Assembly (NCBI GenBank): GCA_020205615.1
Contig: CM035170.1
Location: 13,926,980 to 13,990,979, forward strand
DNA: 64,000 bases
DNA from: Panax quinquefolius
Taxonomy: Eukaryota > Streptophyta > Magnoliopsida > Apiales > Araliaceae
Direction of reading: 5' to 3'
Shown: positions 36,655 through 49,404 of the stretch, one piece after another
Numbering within the stretch: the first letter of the stretch is position 1
Layout of the letters: the number at the start of each line of letters is the position of its first letter
The notes under the pieces: generated by a model
Database searches by the model: none
Seen by the model: the letters and a program-made list of their open reading frames with translations, nothing else
Told to the model about the DNA's origin: nothing
Program-made: the position numbers and the translations under genes

Positions 36655-39377
36655 CATCTTTGCACTACAGGCCAAAGATATTCAACAACAGATCATCTTT
36701 GCACTACATGCCAAAGATATTCAAAAATAGGTCATCTTTGCACTACGGGCCAAAGATATTCATATCTCAAAGAAATACATAATCATTTCAGAATTTATAT
36801 AAACCATAATTATAACCATGTTGATCCTTTCACCTTTGCACTTAAGCTAAAAATATTCAATTGTAAATTCAATGGTCATGATCATACCAGTCAACGATTC
36901 AACTTTGCACTACTGGCACAAGAGAACCCATAGTCATGATCATACCAATAATCTACCCATCTTTACACACAGGTCAAAGAGAAATTTCTTCACCAGGATT
37001 ATAAAAATGTTATATATGATAATAAAAACAATATGATCAAAATATGGATTTAATTTCAAGAGTAAGATTCATAAATCAACGATAATTTGGTCAGAAAAAG
37101 AAACCAATTTTGTCGTGAATAGTAACTCGTGAATAGTAATTCGTGAATAGTAACCCCGACACAAAAAGATAAAGTTTCACATAAAATCCATATCAATATT
37201 TACAACAACTTCATCCCAATGTTATAAATCACTTAATAATCTCATAATCTAATATTATTAATATTACAATAATATTTTAATCATTTCTTAAACTTATAAA
37301 CAATTTATTTTAATTATTTACACTTTACTAATTAATGCATTTAATCATCTTAAAATGCCAAACTCATAAGATATCATCACCAATAACCAAAACTCTCATC
37401 AAAAATCTCCATATACCTTATATAGGATTCTCAAGCCATAAAATTCTATTTTCCAATTTTTTTACTTCACATAACATATTTAATTCATTTACTCATAACT
37501 AGTCTATTTTCATGAAAAATACCAAATCAGTACAAACAAATTTTCTTTTCTGAGATTTAGCAGAATATAGTCTCATATTGAACATATATTTTTCTCATAA
37601 TTTTTAAAATTTATTTACTATTTTTCACATGGCCAAAACTGCCGAATATTTAGACATTTATCATAAATTGTACTTTTATCCAAAAATTCAAAAATTTACA
37701 GAATATACTTCTGTTATATACATGTACTCCCAATAAAAATTTCACCAATTTTGGAGTAAACCACAAAGAGTTATAAGGGTTTACTTTTAAAATAGTCTTT
37801 TCTCATAAAATTCATAACTCTTAATCTATACATCCACAAATCACCAATTTTGGACACAATCAAGAAAACTCATCAAAATATCATTTCAAATTTTTCTAGA
37901 ATTTTTGAGGGTCGGAAAAATTACGAAACTGAGAAACATAATAACCCTTAAAATCTCCTACCTCAAAAGAGCAGTATTTCTGACCGAAATATTGGATGAA
38001 AAGCCGAAGGAACCTTACACTGAATAGCAACTCTCAAAGTGTCTAAATACTCACAAAATACGCTCGATAATATAGAGAGAGAAATCTTATGTTTCTGGTG
38101 TGATTTTCAATTCTAACTTAGCCCTCTATTTATAGGAAAATATTAGCACGCCGAAGCAGACTTGACCTGCTACCTGATGGCTTTACCTGCTACTATTGTC
38201 ACCCACCACATTTGAAATTCAATTTGAGCACATTTATCACCAACCAAAATTGGGGCCCACCAATTCTAGAATTTTCCACCAAAATGATAAATTCGGATAC
38301 TTCAACAATTTCTGAACTAGTCACCTCTTAAAATTCATAACAAATCATACGTTCATTTTTAACGGTTCAAAATTTGTGGACATATACTCAACTTATATAT
38401 GTATAACATATCTAAAAATCACAAAGATCCAACGGTCGGATCAAAAATTATAACTCACGCAATATATCTCAAGAACACTGGTTTGATCTTTTAATACCTC
38501 CAATCCGACAAAATACTGATAAAACACCTCAATATTAATTCCTTTATTAATAACCACATAAAATAAATAAATCCATCATTTATATCCATATCAAATAAAT
38601 ATTACCTTATCATATAAATCAATAATTAATTATTCACAAATAATATTACAGACTTATAATAATGACAACCAGGCAATTCTCAGAAAAGATGGGGTTTTCC
38701 GATAAGAATTTCTCCTTATTGGCGCGCAATTAGGTGACCAAACCTCTCCTTGACAGAACTTTCTAGACATTGCCAATAATGTTATCTAACAATATTATTC
38801 AAATAATATAAATTATTGATTTGATAATGGAGATACTGTGCAGTGGTAATTATTGAACAACAATAATATAAAATATCAACGTAGCAATTATTGAATCAAT
38901 AAAATAAAATATAAATATTGAACAGTAATTACTGTAATAATTATTGAGTAGTGCTTTCTTACGTAAGAATCAATAATTCAAAAATAATGTGCAATCTGGT
39001 ATGCTCTTCTTACCCACACCCAGACGTATTCTTGTATTTTAAACATCGGGTATTCTAACAATGTTAATAAAGAATAACTACACGCGTTATTTATAAAAAC
39101 TCAAACTTGTCTTTTCTTTATCCGAAGCGGTTATTACATTATGGGGCCCACAAATGGTCATACCGTCGTCATTTAATATTCCCAAACAACAAGAATATTC
39201 CACGAATAGAACGAATATTCCCCCCAATAAACAACAAGAATTTTATAGCCACTTGCTTATTTTGAAAAAATTTCATATATCACCCTTAACTTTACTTTAT
39301 ATCAATTTAACCATTTACTGAATAATAATTATAAGAAAAATTGAATACTTTTATTTCATAAAATTCGGGGTCTTACA
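36655..39377 (-). repeat. Solo LTR E, right part
   Basis: Starts inside the atctttgcactac hairpin array (three units to about 36765), runs through an AT-rich leader region to the TATA complement at 38126, and contains a ggtgacca..aattgcgcgcc segment (38725-38745) shared with G and C. It ends at gtcttaca. Confidence 0.85.
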
Positions 39378-39382
39378 ATAGT

Positions 39383-40195
39383 TGTGGGTAATATTTATAA
39401 ATTTTACAAAGTACGCAAGTTGTTATATAATATTCGATTGGTCGGGGAATATTCGTTTTAAAAGGAAATATTCGTACAACAGCACAATCATTGGTGGAAC
39501 CCACAACGGAATTATTGTCGAATTGAGAAAATGACAAAAATATCTTATGAAAATAACGGCGGGAGTTTTACCGTTAACTGTTGAAACACCCGGTGTTAAA
39601 AAGTAAATCTGATATACGCTGTGGTTGCATAATAATAACACGATGTTGATTATTGATGCTTATGTGAGAAGTCGCTCGATTGTATTCAATTATTATCGAT
39701 ATTTTATATATTGAGATGACAAATTTAATAAAATTATTATTTACAATATTAACGATGTCTAAAAGTTACGCGATGAGAGAGGTTTGGTCACCTAATTGCG
39801 GCTAATAAGGGAAAATCCTTATTGGAAAGCCCCCTCTTTCCTAGGAACGACTTGGTCAATTAATAGTGTGAATTATAATAATGATGATGAGTTTTGTTTT
39901 ATTAGTATTATTAATGTAATAAAACAACAAAGCTTTTTATATAAAATGTAATACTTTTATAAAGTTATTCGTTTTATTAGACTATAAATAGAATATATAA
40001 TATTCTATTATGCATAGTATTTTGTATAGTAAAATTTTTTAATATAAAACATAATACTTTTATAAAGTTATTTGTTTTATTAGACAATAATTAGAATATA
40101 TTATATTTTATTATGCATAGTGTTGCATAGTGCATGCATAGTATTTTGCATAGTAAAATCTTTTTATATAAAACAGAATACTTTTATAAAGTTAT
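39383..40195 (+). repeat. Element C 5' LTR, segment 2
   Basis: Matches the 3' LTR from 57188 to about 58030 (ttgtgggtaatatttataaa onward). It stops at gttat, where LTR F is inserted. Confidence 0.9.
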
Positions 40196-41002
40196 TGTAA
40201 CGCCCCCAAACTCGGGTACTTGAAACCCGAACTCGGTGATTTATGATACCATTTCTATGAGCGGAATAATACTAATAATAATAACAATAATATGAATATC
40301 AAACTTATCTTACATTTATCAGAGTCTAATCCCAAGTACGCAACCTTTACTACAATATATTACATGATAGATAATAAATATCATTGTCTATATATTGTCT
40401 AACTATTATAAAAGATACCATTAAATATAATCTGTTTGTTTTCCTTTTCACTTGTTCCTATCTGAACCTTCGGGTTGATCGTGCCTAGCTGAAAACATTT
40501 AATTTAAAGCAAGAATGAGCATTTGGGTGCCCAATGATAATAACAATTATAAATATAATTAAATGAAAGAAATAAATATTTTCTTTGTACATCACTTCTA
40601 CAAATTTAATTTATAGTTGTGAAGTAAATCGAACCGATAATAATAACATAACAATTTTATCTCAAATTTTTGAAACTACGTATAGACTATATATATAGGG
40701 TAGTCGACATACTATGAACATTGTTTTAAATTTTCGATAAGGTTAGAGCGAACTTCATCTCAAAATAAATATAGCTTACGACGCGAGGGTGTACATCCCA
40801 TGGACCTGTGATTGATCAATACTACATTACAATAACGATAAGATCGTTCACTCTGTCCGCCATGAGCGCAAAAGTTTTCAAGTGATCGGGATGTTCATAT
40901 TTTTAGATCGAATCCAGAACCAAAACAATTTGATTGGATACAAAAAGGTTTTATCTTATTCAACGATATTTGAAATTTGTGTCTAAATTAATCAATTAGC
41001 TT

Positions 41003-41006
<4 letters not shown>

Positions 41007-41059
<53 letters not shown>
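41007..41059. repeat. (AT)n microsatellite
   Basis: About 26 uninterrupted AT units inside LTR F. Confidence 0.95.
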
Positions 41060-41061
<2 letters not shown>

Positions 41062-41747
41062 ATTAAATCTGATGATTATCCAGTGGGGACACTTGTGTAA
41101 CCATGTTTAAAATTAACGAATGTAATATATATCCGAATTACCATATACTAACATGTTGATAAACAATGATCTGGATATAGAATATATCACAATAGGGTTA
41201 ATAATATAGTATAATAATAATATAATTACGAAACTTCTTACTCATGTCCATTCAGATAAAGGAAATGCAAAGGTAAGATACTTTATCGATCTTGCGCTTC
41301 TTACGGTTTAAGTAACTTAGTTCTATCTTTTATACTGAAACCTATCATTAATAAGACCATTTGATCGATTAGAATAACATACTATAACACATAACACTGC
41401 TTATTGCAGTCAGCACATAACCTAATCACATTGTCACACACATTCCACAACCATTGAATCACAAATAAACAAGTATTTAATCAAATTATCTAAGTCCAGA
41501 TCAATTTACGAAACGTGTCCGATTCTTACAGCGACTTTATCGGGTAAGTATAGAGTCTAAGACTCTATTCTGTAGTTCAATATCTGTAAGTATCGGTCAT
41601 ATTATTTTTAAATGACTTATAATAATTTTTAAATATTTATTATAATTTATTCTAATTTTTCAAACAACGGAATCATTATAAAATGATTTAAATATCAATT
41701 AATTTTATTATCATTAATATTAAACTATTAATGAAACCATTGCCAAA

Positions 41748-42700
41748 ATATTAAAGTTATGTATAATAACTTAAAATATTTTTAAAGTATTTATATTACC
41801 CTTAAATGATTTTAAAAGAATTAAAATTCATTTTAAATAATTACCATTAATTTTAAAATATTAATGCATTATTTATCAAAATATTAAAAGTCATTAATTA
41901 TAACTTAAAATATTTTTAATTCATTAATATCTTTATTAAATGATTTTTAAATAAATAAAACCATTTTAAAACTATTTATTTAATATAATTATTAAATAAA
42001 CTTAATATCATTTATTATTAAATTAATATCATTAATATTAAATTATTATTGAAATTATCCTTTAAATATTAAAAGTTATATTTTATAAGTTAAAATATCT
42101 TTAAACCATTTATTATCATTTAAAATGATTTTTATAATATTAAAATCATTTTTAATCTAATTTATTTAATATAATTATTAAATAACTTTAACATCATTAA
42201 TAGTAAATAATTAATGAGATTTTCTTTTAAATATTGAAAGTTATAATTTATAACTTAAAATATTTTTAAAATCTTTATTTTCATTTAAAATGATTTTTCT
42301 AGTATTAAAATCATTTTTAAACTAATTTATTTAATATAAGTATTAAATAAATCTAATATCATTAATATTAAAATATTAATATTTTTCATGACAAAATATC
42401 AAAAGTTATATTTTATAACTTAAAATATTTTTATAACATTTACATAATTTTAAATCATTAATTCTATTTATCATCATTTATTTAATACATTTATTAAATA
42501 ACTTAATTATCAATAATATTAATTAATTAATGAAATTCATCACAAAATATTAAAATTATCAAAAATAACTTAACTTATTTTCTTATACCATAATATAATT
42601 TTAAATGATTTTTCATGTATTAAAATCATTTTAAATAATTTATTTAATAATATAATTAAATAAATTAAATAATTTTATTATTCCAAAATATTAAATATTT
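41748..42700. repeat. Six degenerate ~165-bp tandem units in LTR F
   Basis: The signature atattaaaagttat..ttataacttaaaatat recurs near 41748, 41881, 42066, 42231, 42397 and 42547, spaced 130-185 bp, with ttaatattaaat and aaatgattttta stretches between. The signature is itself a dyad (aagttat / ataactt). Confidence 0.65.
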
Positions 42701-42843
42701 ATGAAATATATTTAACATAATTAAAAAAAAAATCAGATTTTAAAATAATTTGTAGGAATTTATTTTGTATTTTTAATAATTAAAAATCATTTATTTCGAT
42801 TTATTAATTAAAATAAATAATTTTTAGAAAATAATATAACAAA

Positions 42844-45148
42844 AATGACTCTATAGCGACAGAACCATCGCTATAGGTGTTCTTGGCCTGTTCTTCATCA
42901 AACCCAGATTTCATGTTAGTGTTTGAGGAGCTTGGTTTGACCAGAAAGTTATCTATGATCCTAATGCTTTCTGGGCAGCTAATGATACCTAGCAGGTAGT
43001 CTAAGTGTAATACTATAATTATAAATTAATATCATGGCCATCCAATAACAAAGCAGTAAGATAAAGGCCTTCGAATTTGATGTCGGACCTGTTCTTCATT
43101 TCTGGGTTTTCCAGAAATGAAGAACAGTTCGAGGTTCATACTTTGCTCCTTTTAATTTATAAGTTCCCAGCTGGATTAGTGTTCTTGGTCACCTAATTGC
43201 GCGCTAGTAAGGAGAAATCCTTATTGGAAAGCCCCCTCTTTCCTAGGAACTGCCTGGTTGTCAGTATTGTGATTCTGTAATATTATTTGTGAATAATTAA
43301 TTATTGATTTATATGATAAGGAAAATATTCATTTTATATGGATATAGGGAGAAAATTTTTAAAGTGACAATTGTTGAAAATCGGTATTTTATCTTTTCTG
43401 ATAAAATAATATTTTATTATATTATTATAATATAATAATGATGATATTTTTATAATGAATGTGGGATATATGAGTATATGAGGAGGAAGAGTATTTTTGT
43501 TGCAATAAATGTTAAAAACATGTTAAACATGTTGGTGGACCACATTTCTTGACTGAAATTTGATTATAGCCTGTAAAATCGCCCGTTTGTTGATTTCGGT
43601 CAATTTTTGTTTGGAATTTGGAAAAACTTTCTTCTGCAAAGTTGTAGATAATGGAATTTTCTATGAAAAAGACATAAGGTTTGAATTTTTCTGACAAAAG
43701 GGTTATTTATTATGAATTATTGAAGCTCCGAAGTTTCGAAATAATTGATTTTTGGAAGTTTTAATTATTTTTAATATGAAAAACGTTTTTGGTCATTATT
43801 GTGGGTCTTGCATGTGATGTAAATGGCTGAATTCAGATCTAAGAAAGTGGGCGTAAGAAATTTGATTATATATATTAATATTATATTAAATTTTCTACTT
43901 TGGTGTTCTAAGCATTTTCCTATAAATAGGGTGCTTAGGTTAGAATTGAAAATCACACCAGAAACTAATGTTTTTCTCTCTTTCTCTCTCGATATATTGA
44001 GCGTATTCTTGTGAGTATTTTGATACTTTGAGTGTTGTAATACGGTGCAAGTTCCCTTCAGCACTATATTCAGTATTCCAGCCAGAAGTACTATTCTTTC
44101 GAGGTAAGGGATATTTTTTTTTAAATAATATTATTTCTTTTAATATCATTATGCCGGAATATTGGTAAGATTTTTCTTGTGAAATTCTTGTCTTTTAGTG
44201 TCGGGTTTACTATCCACGTATACGGCACTATTCACAGAAAAATTAAATTTTCATTTTTTTGTCCAAAATATCTATTATGGATACCAGCTTTGATTGTATC
44301 CATGTTTTGATCATTCTTGAATTTTACTCCACTATGATTATTTATGAGGTATTTTTGGACATGGATAAACCGAAATACGAATCCTTATTATTTATTATTT
44401 TGTTTCAATTTGGATTCGTTTCCTTTAAAATATTTTTCATCATCCTCGATCTATATGATGATATTATTGAATATCTTTGGCTGTAGTGCAAAAGATGAAT
44501 GATTTCGATGAATATCTTTGGCCCGTAGTGCAAAGATGAGCAGTGTTTAGATGAACATGACCAATCGATGAATATCTTTGGCCTGTAGTGCAAAGATGAA
44601 TATTTGATTCCAGATATATATTGATTGATGTTACAGGGATAAAATATCGACGATAAACTTTTAAATTCATATATAGAAAATAGTAGATTTCATTCTCTAC
44701 TTAACTCTTCCAATGAATTATTATTTTCGCTGCGAATATTGATCTGAAACTTGTTGTCTATTGTATTCTATTAGATTTTTCCTTGTTGAAGACTAACGAT
44801 AATTTGTTCAATATTATCTTAATCATAATATTCTTTACTGGGCTAGTTGAGCTCACCCTTTTCCTTTTTGTTCTATTTTTCTTCTTAGGAGGCGAGAATG
44901 TAGCGAGTACTAGTCGGGGTATGGAATGAAGGTTCTAGAAAGTCGTTTTAGTAGTCCTCACCATTTTTGTAAAATAATGTATCAATAATTGTAATGAGGA
45001 CTTATTTGAGTGTGGATATTGTCTAGATAACAATATTTGTATTTAAACTCACAATTTTTATGTTGTATTAATAAAGTTGTAGTTATTTCTGTACCATGTA
45101 TTTTGACGACTCAGAATGGGTGTTGTATACCTATTTGGGGGCGTCACA
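42844..45148 (+). mobile_element. LTR G: E-family gypsy LTR with a replaced 5' end
   Basis: From 43180 it follows the reverse complement of E (ggtcacctaattgcgcgc, then ttattgatttatatgataagg). It has a TATA box tataaatag at 43921-43929, ctttggcctgtagtgcaaagatgaa hairpins (44474-44600), and ends gggggcgtcaca at 45148. It is flanked by acaaa at 42839-42843 and 45149-45153. However, 42844-43180 is unrelated to E and stands in place of the first ~640 bp of the LTR. Confidence 0.65.
43089..43127. repeat. Perfect 17-bp-arm hairpin
   Basis: ctgttcttcatttctgg (43089-43105), loop gtttt, then the exact reverse complement (43111-43127). It lies in the unassigned part of G. Confidence 0.95.
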
Positions 45149-45964
45149 ACAAACAACACATGAACAAGATCAAGATTGGTCAAACTAGGGGTCAGGACGC
45201 GGTTCTTGAAGATCTGGGTTTCCCAAAAATCTTTATCCGGTCAGTTAGTCAACGGTGGTTTGACCATCAATTGCTACAATCCTGTTACAGATCTGGGTGA
45301 TCTAAAGGTTTTAATATGCACTCCTTATGTCAGACTACAAGGATCAAACAACAACATAGCCAAAACATAAACATACAGCAAGATCAGAGCCCATTATAAA
45401 CGTTGTCAGACTTCTGGAAAAATTCTGGGTTACCTAGAATCAGTGAAGTCGTGGTCGATCAATGACCTTTGACCATCAATAACTTTCAGTATACAACCGA
45501 TCTGGCTTTGAATCAAGTTTCAGATGAAAGATCACATAACCAACTACATGTTTAAACATTTAAACATCAAAAAAAACATATCATACTGAGATCTATAGGG
45601 TCTGACATTAGTCGTCAGACCACAAAAAAATAAATTTTCAGATTTTTGAAATCTTCAAATTCGAGCCTCTAGATGTTATGGATCTAACATCTAGTAACCC
45701 AGATCACTTAGTTAGACTCCATACAACATGTATAACACACAAAAAAATTAACATCTAACACAACATACATGATCAGATTTCGGTTAGGGCTTTATACCTC
45801 AATTTGATTATTGCTTGAATCTGGCTTCTGATTTGCTACAGGTGTTAGTAGGGCTTTATTTTGGGACTGATATACATATATATTTCGTAGGTTTTGAGAG
45901 AGAGAGAATTGGTAGAGAGCAAGTTGAACAAATGGGCTTGAAAATGATTTTTTTTCTCTCTTGA

Positions 45965-45966
<2 letters not shown>

Positions 45967-46013
<47 letters not shown>
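45967..46013. repeat. (TA)n microsatellite
   Basis: About 23 TA units inside LTR F, beside its probable promoter in minus orientation. Confidence 0.95.
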
Positions 46014-46016
<3 letters not shown>

Positions 46017-46189
46017 TGAAATGTATAAAGCTGATTCAATGTGGCTGATATTGCTGAGATTTGTCACAAGGTCAACATGTTAGGTCACCAACTAAAGTAT
46101 TGTTAAATTTTGCAAGCAAGCTCAAATAATACAAGAGGGGCAAAAATGTCATTTGGCTTTTAAAATTAAGGGCAAACTAGTAACTTGTC

Positions 46190-46800
46190 AAACCCTTAGG
46201 GTTTAACCCTAAGGTTTAGCACAAATTGTAGGATTTTTCAACTAGGGTTTGTACACAAAAAAATAAAAATAAAATAAATTTTAGTTTCTAAAATAGAAAT
46301 TAGGGTTTCTTTAATCATACTTAGTTCCTAATTACATATAACATACACATTAGATTATAGATTAACCAATTATCATTAGCACTATAGTTTGCAAATTTAG
46401 GGTTTTTATTTGACAAAAAGGCTAAATTAGAAATTAGGTTTCCTAAATTACAAAATTTAGGGTTTCTATATTAGTTTAGGTTTTTTTTCTAATATTTAGA
46501 CATTAATCATTAAGTTTAAAAATTCAATAATTATAATTAAACTTACTAATTTAGCAATTAGAGCAAATAAATAGCAATTAGCATTACCCATATAACAATT
46601 AGGGTTACTAATTATTAATAAGGATTTTTAATTATAAAATTAAGATTTTCTAATTTAACGATTAGGGTTTACAATTAGTAATTAGGGTTTATAATTACTA
46701 ATTAGGGTTTCTGAATTTAGTAATTAGGTTTCTCAATTAATTAGGGTTTCTAATTAATTAGGTTTTCTAAGTATAATTAGGGTTTTACCTAATTACTTTA
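46190..46800. repeat. Cluster of ttagggttt motifs
   Basis: More than ten copies of ttagggttt or close variants are spaced 15-60 bases apart, mostly as aattagggtttctaatta. One inverted pair occurs at 46192-46218 (ccttagggtttaaccctaagg). They resemble the plant telomere unit but are not in tandem register. They lie inside LTR F. Confidence 0.7.
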
Positions 46801-47451
46801 AATTCTGTAATACATGACATAATTCACATAACACAGTTACAACACAGTCTCGAATTTCCCATTTGAATTTTCCAATAGGGTGAAACAAATTAATGCTAGG
46901 ATTTGGTCATGACACAACATAATTGAGCCACCATTATTCGGCCACACATATACAGTACATATTTATAGCACTAAAAAATCAAAATATAATTAATATTATA
47001 TTATTATTCTCATTCCTTGACCAAACTCCAAAATTAGGGTTTGGATTTCATATCTGATTTATTCTTCATATATAACATTATTAATCAAGAAAAAAAATTA
47101 TTAACTTAATTATTCTAACATGAATTCATATAATAAAATAGATAATTATTATCATAATTCTAAAAATCATTTCATATATTATTTAAATAATATAATTATA
47201 TTTTCATGAAAATAAATAATAAAAATATTTCTACTATAAAATTAATTATTAAAAGAATAAACTTTATAATAGTCACTAATTCTAAAATAAAATTATTTGT
47301 AAACATTCATGTAATAAATATATTTTATTTATTACATAATTACATACACGCATTATCTTGTACAAATCCTCATTCTTAAAATAAAAAAAATATATATACA
47401 TAAAATTTCTAATTTAATTATATAGAAAATATCGGGTTATTCACAGCTTAT

Positions 47452-49214
47452 TTGTTTTATTAGATTTTAAATAAAATATATAAATATATATTTAGAATAT
47501 ATTATATTTTATTGCATAGTGCAACATAGTATCTTTTTCTATTTTCCTATAAATAGGATGCTTAGTTAGAATCGAAAACCACACCGTAAGTTTAGAGAAT
47601 TCTTCTATAATCTTGGCGTATTTCTTTAGAGTTTTAAGAAGCTTTGAAATAGTGCAAGTTTTCTTCAAGAATATCCTCGCCTACCGATTGGAATACTCTT
47701 CTTTTTACTACGGTAAAGGATATTATTTGTTGTACTCGTAAGAGGTATTATTTCTTTCTTATTCATGAAGAGAACTTATGTTATTCCATTCTTTATTATT
47801 CATTGGAATAACCTATATACGCGGGCTACCCTATACTTGGTGAAATTTTTCTCATTATTCCATTGTTTATTATTATGTTGGAATAACTTTGACTATGCAA
47901 AAAGTTATTGCATACATGGTGAAATTCTTCTCGTTATTCCATTCTTTATTATTACATTGGAACATCACATGCAATGCGTTTCGCGCATGACTTTGGTTCC
48001 GTTGTTTATTATTCTCGTTGGAATATTACGTATGCGTGCGTTTACTCATGACTGGTTCCGCTTTTTTATTATTCATTTGGAATATCACATGCGTGCGTTT
48101 ACATACGACCTTGTTCCGTTATTTATTATTACGCTTGGAATAACTTTTCTGCATGCGGTCTATCGCATGCACGGTGATTTCTTTTGTTATTCCATTCTTT
48201 ATTATACTCAGTTGGTTAAAGTTTTGACTTCTATACTCCATGAAATTAGTAGAATATCCTTGATATTTGCGCTTCATCCAGTATCTTTTCATGGAAATAT
48301 TCTTCTGAGCATTCTTGAGTGCTACTCTACAAAGAAGTATCATGTTTACAATTTGGACGTTATTAGTTCCTGGATAAATTAATTCTTGAACTTGTTTTAT
48401 TGAATTATTATATCATTGTCATCATCCTCATGTTTATATTATGTTGAAAGTCATCCGTGACCTGTAGTGCATAGATGGACTTGGTATGATTATGACCAGG
48501 GATTATTCGGTGTAATCATGACCGTAATGTTACAAATGATGTGGAAAAAGTCCTCATTGGCCCGTAGTGCATTGATGGACAGTTGTTGGCATGATCATGA
48601 CCATTGATGAATACACGAATATCCTTGGCCCGTAGTGCATAGATAATTTTTGGTCGTGATACTAATGAATATCCTTGGCCGTAGTGCAGGGATGATGTGG
48701 ATTATTTATTAAGCTGAGTCTCAGCGATAAAAGTAATGAAAAACATTTTAAATCATATAAGATAGTAGATTTTATTCTCTACTTGACTCTTCTAATGGAT
48801 TGTTTGTTCCGCTGCAGTTAAACTTGATGTTTGTTATATTTTATCAGTTTAACACTGTTGAAATCTAATGATAATTTATTCTGCATTATCTTAGTCATAA
48901 TATTTCTTACTGGGCTAGTTGAGCTCACCCTTTTGCTTTCATTGTTCTCTTCAGGAAATGAGAACGTAGCAGGGGCTAGTCGGGGAACGGAGTGATGGTC
49001 CAGATGATAGCATTAGTAGTCCTCACTATTCTATGAAATAGTGTGATAATAAATGTATTGAGGACTTATTTTGAGTTTGAATCTCGCCTGCAGAAGACAA
49101 TATTTGTATTAAAACTCACACTCATGTTGTATATTTAAGGTTGTATTTGTATTACTCAGTACCATGTATTTGGCGACTCAAAATAGGTGATGTATACCTA
49201 TTTTGGGGGCGTCC
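47452..49214 (+). repeat. Element C 5' LTR, segment 3
   Basis: Matches the 3' LTR from about 58030 to 59773. TATA box tataaatag at 47548-47556, minisatellite units at 47780-48200, hairpin units at 48450-48700, and an end at gggggcgtcc where tcaca is expected. Confidence 0.9.
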
Positions 49215-49216
49215 AT

Positions 49217-49230
49217 GATTAATATCAAAG
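49217..49230 (+). other. Element C primer-binding site (degenerate)
   Basis: attaatatcaaagc stands where A has ttggtatcagagc. It marks the start of the internal region. Confidence 0.7.
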
Positions 49231-49404
49231 CTTAGGGATATGATCCCTAGGCGAGATGTGAGACAAGAACTAGGAGGGGAGAGACGGGGAATTCCTTCGC
49301 TAGTATGACCTACCTAAGTTTATTTGGTATTTAATTGGTCGGTCAGAGTATAAGGATAATATGTTGCATGTCAATTAACCCTTGTTTTGTGGAAGTATCT
49401 GAAA

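Larger units (their letters stand above)
15376..39377 (-). mobile_element. Solo LTR E (gypsy), minus orientation, TSD atagt
   Basis: In plus-strand reading it starts tgtgacgcccccaaaatagg and ends tcggggtcttaca, flanked by atagt at 15371-15375 and 39378-39382. Its own sequence is 15376-16607 plus 36655-39377, about 3.95 kb without coding regions, so it is a solo LTR left by LTR-LTR recombination. A TATA box (ctatttata on plus) is at 38126-38134. A run of catctttgcactac..gccaaagat units straddles the point where element A landed (16530-16607 and 36655-36765). Confidence 0.88.
40196..47445 (-). mobile_element. LTR F (gypsy-type, minus orientation), carrying G
   Basis: Begins tgtaacgcccccaaactcgg and ends gggttattcaca, with gttat on the left (40191-40195) and gcttat on the right (47446-47451). 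Element C resumes with ttgttttattag, matching 58028. No coding domains are seen, so it is most likely a long solo LTR of about 4.9 kb plus the inserted G. In minus reading, a TATA-rich stretch and a pyrimidine-rich leader lie near 45900-46010. Positions 41748-42700 hold degenerate ~165-bp repeats. Confidence 0.65.

Noticed and set aside
36655..36765. Regular repeats of about 40 bp that could suggest a CRISPR array
   Set aside because: Plant nuclear DNA; the units are diverged direct repeats within an LTR without unique spacers or cas genes.
46190..46800. Interstitial telomere tract
   Set aside because: The tttaggg-like motifs are not in tandem register, so it is not a true telomeric array.
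47765..48382. 205-codon open frame with repeated HWN motifs, and similar frames at 27536-27867, 34859-35192 and 58406-58792
   Set aside because: They are translations of the LTR hairpin minisatellite; the repeated peptides follow the DNA units, and equivalent frames in other copies are not conserved.
15287..49214. Two or more separate plus-strand retrotransposons in addition to C
   Set aside because: The plus-strand LTR pieces at 15287, 39383 and 47452 are consecutive parts of one LTR, shown by matching duplications and summed length.
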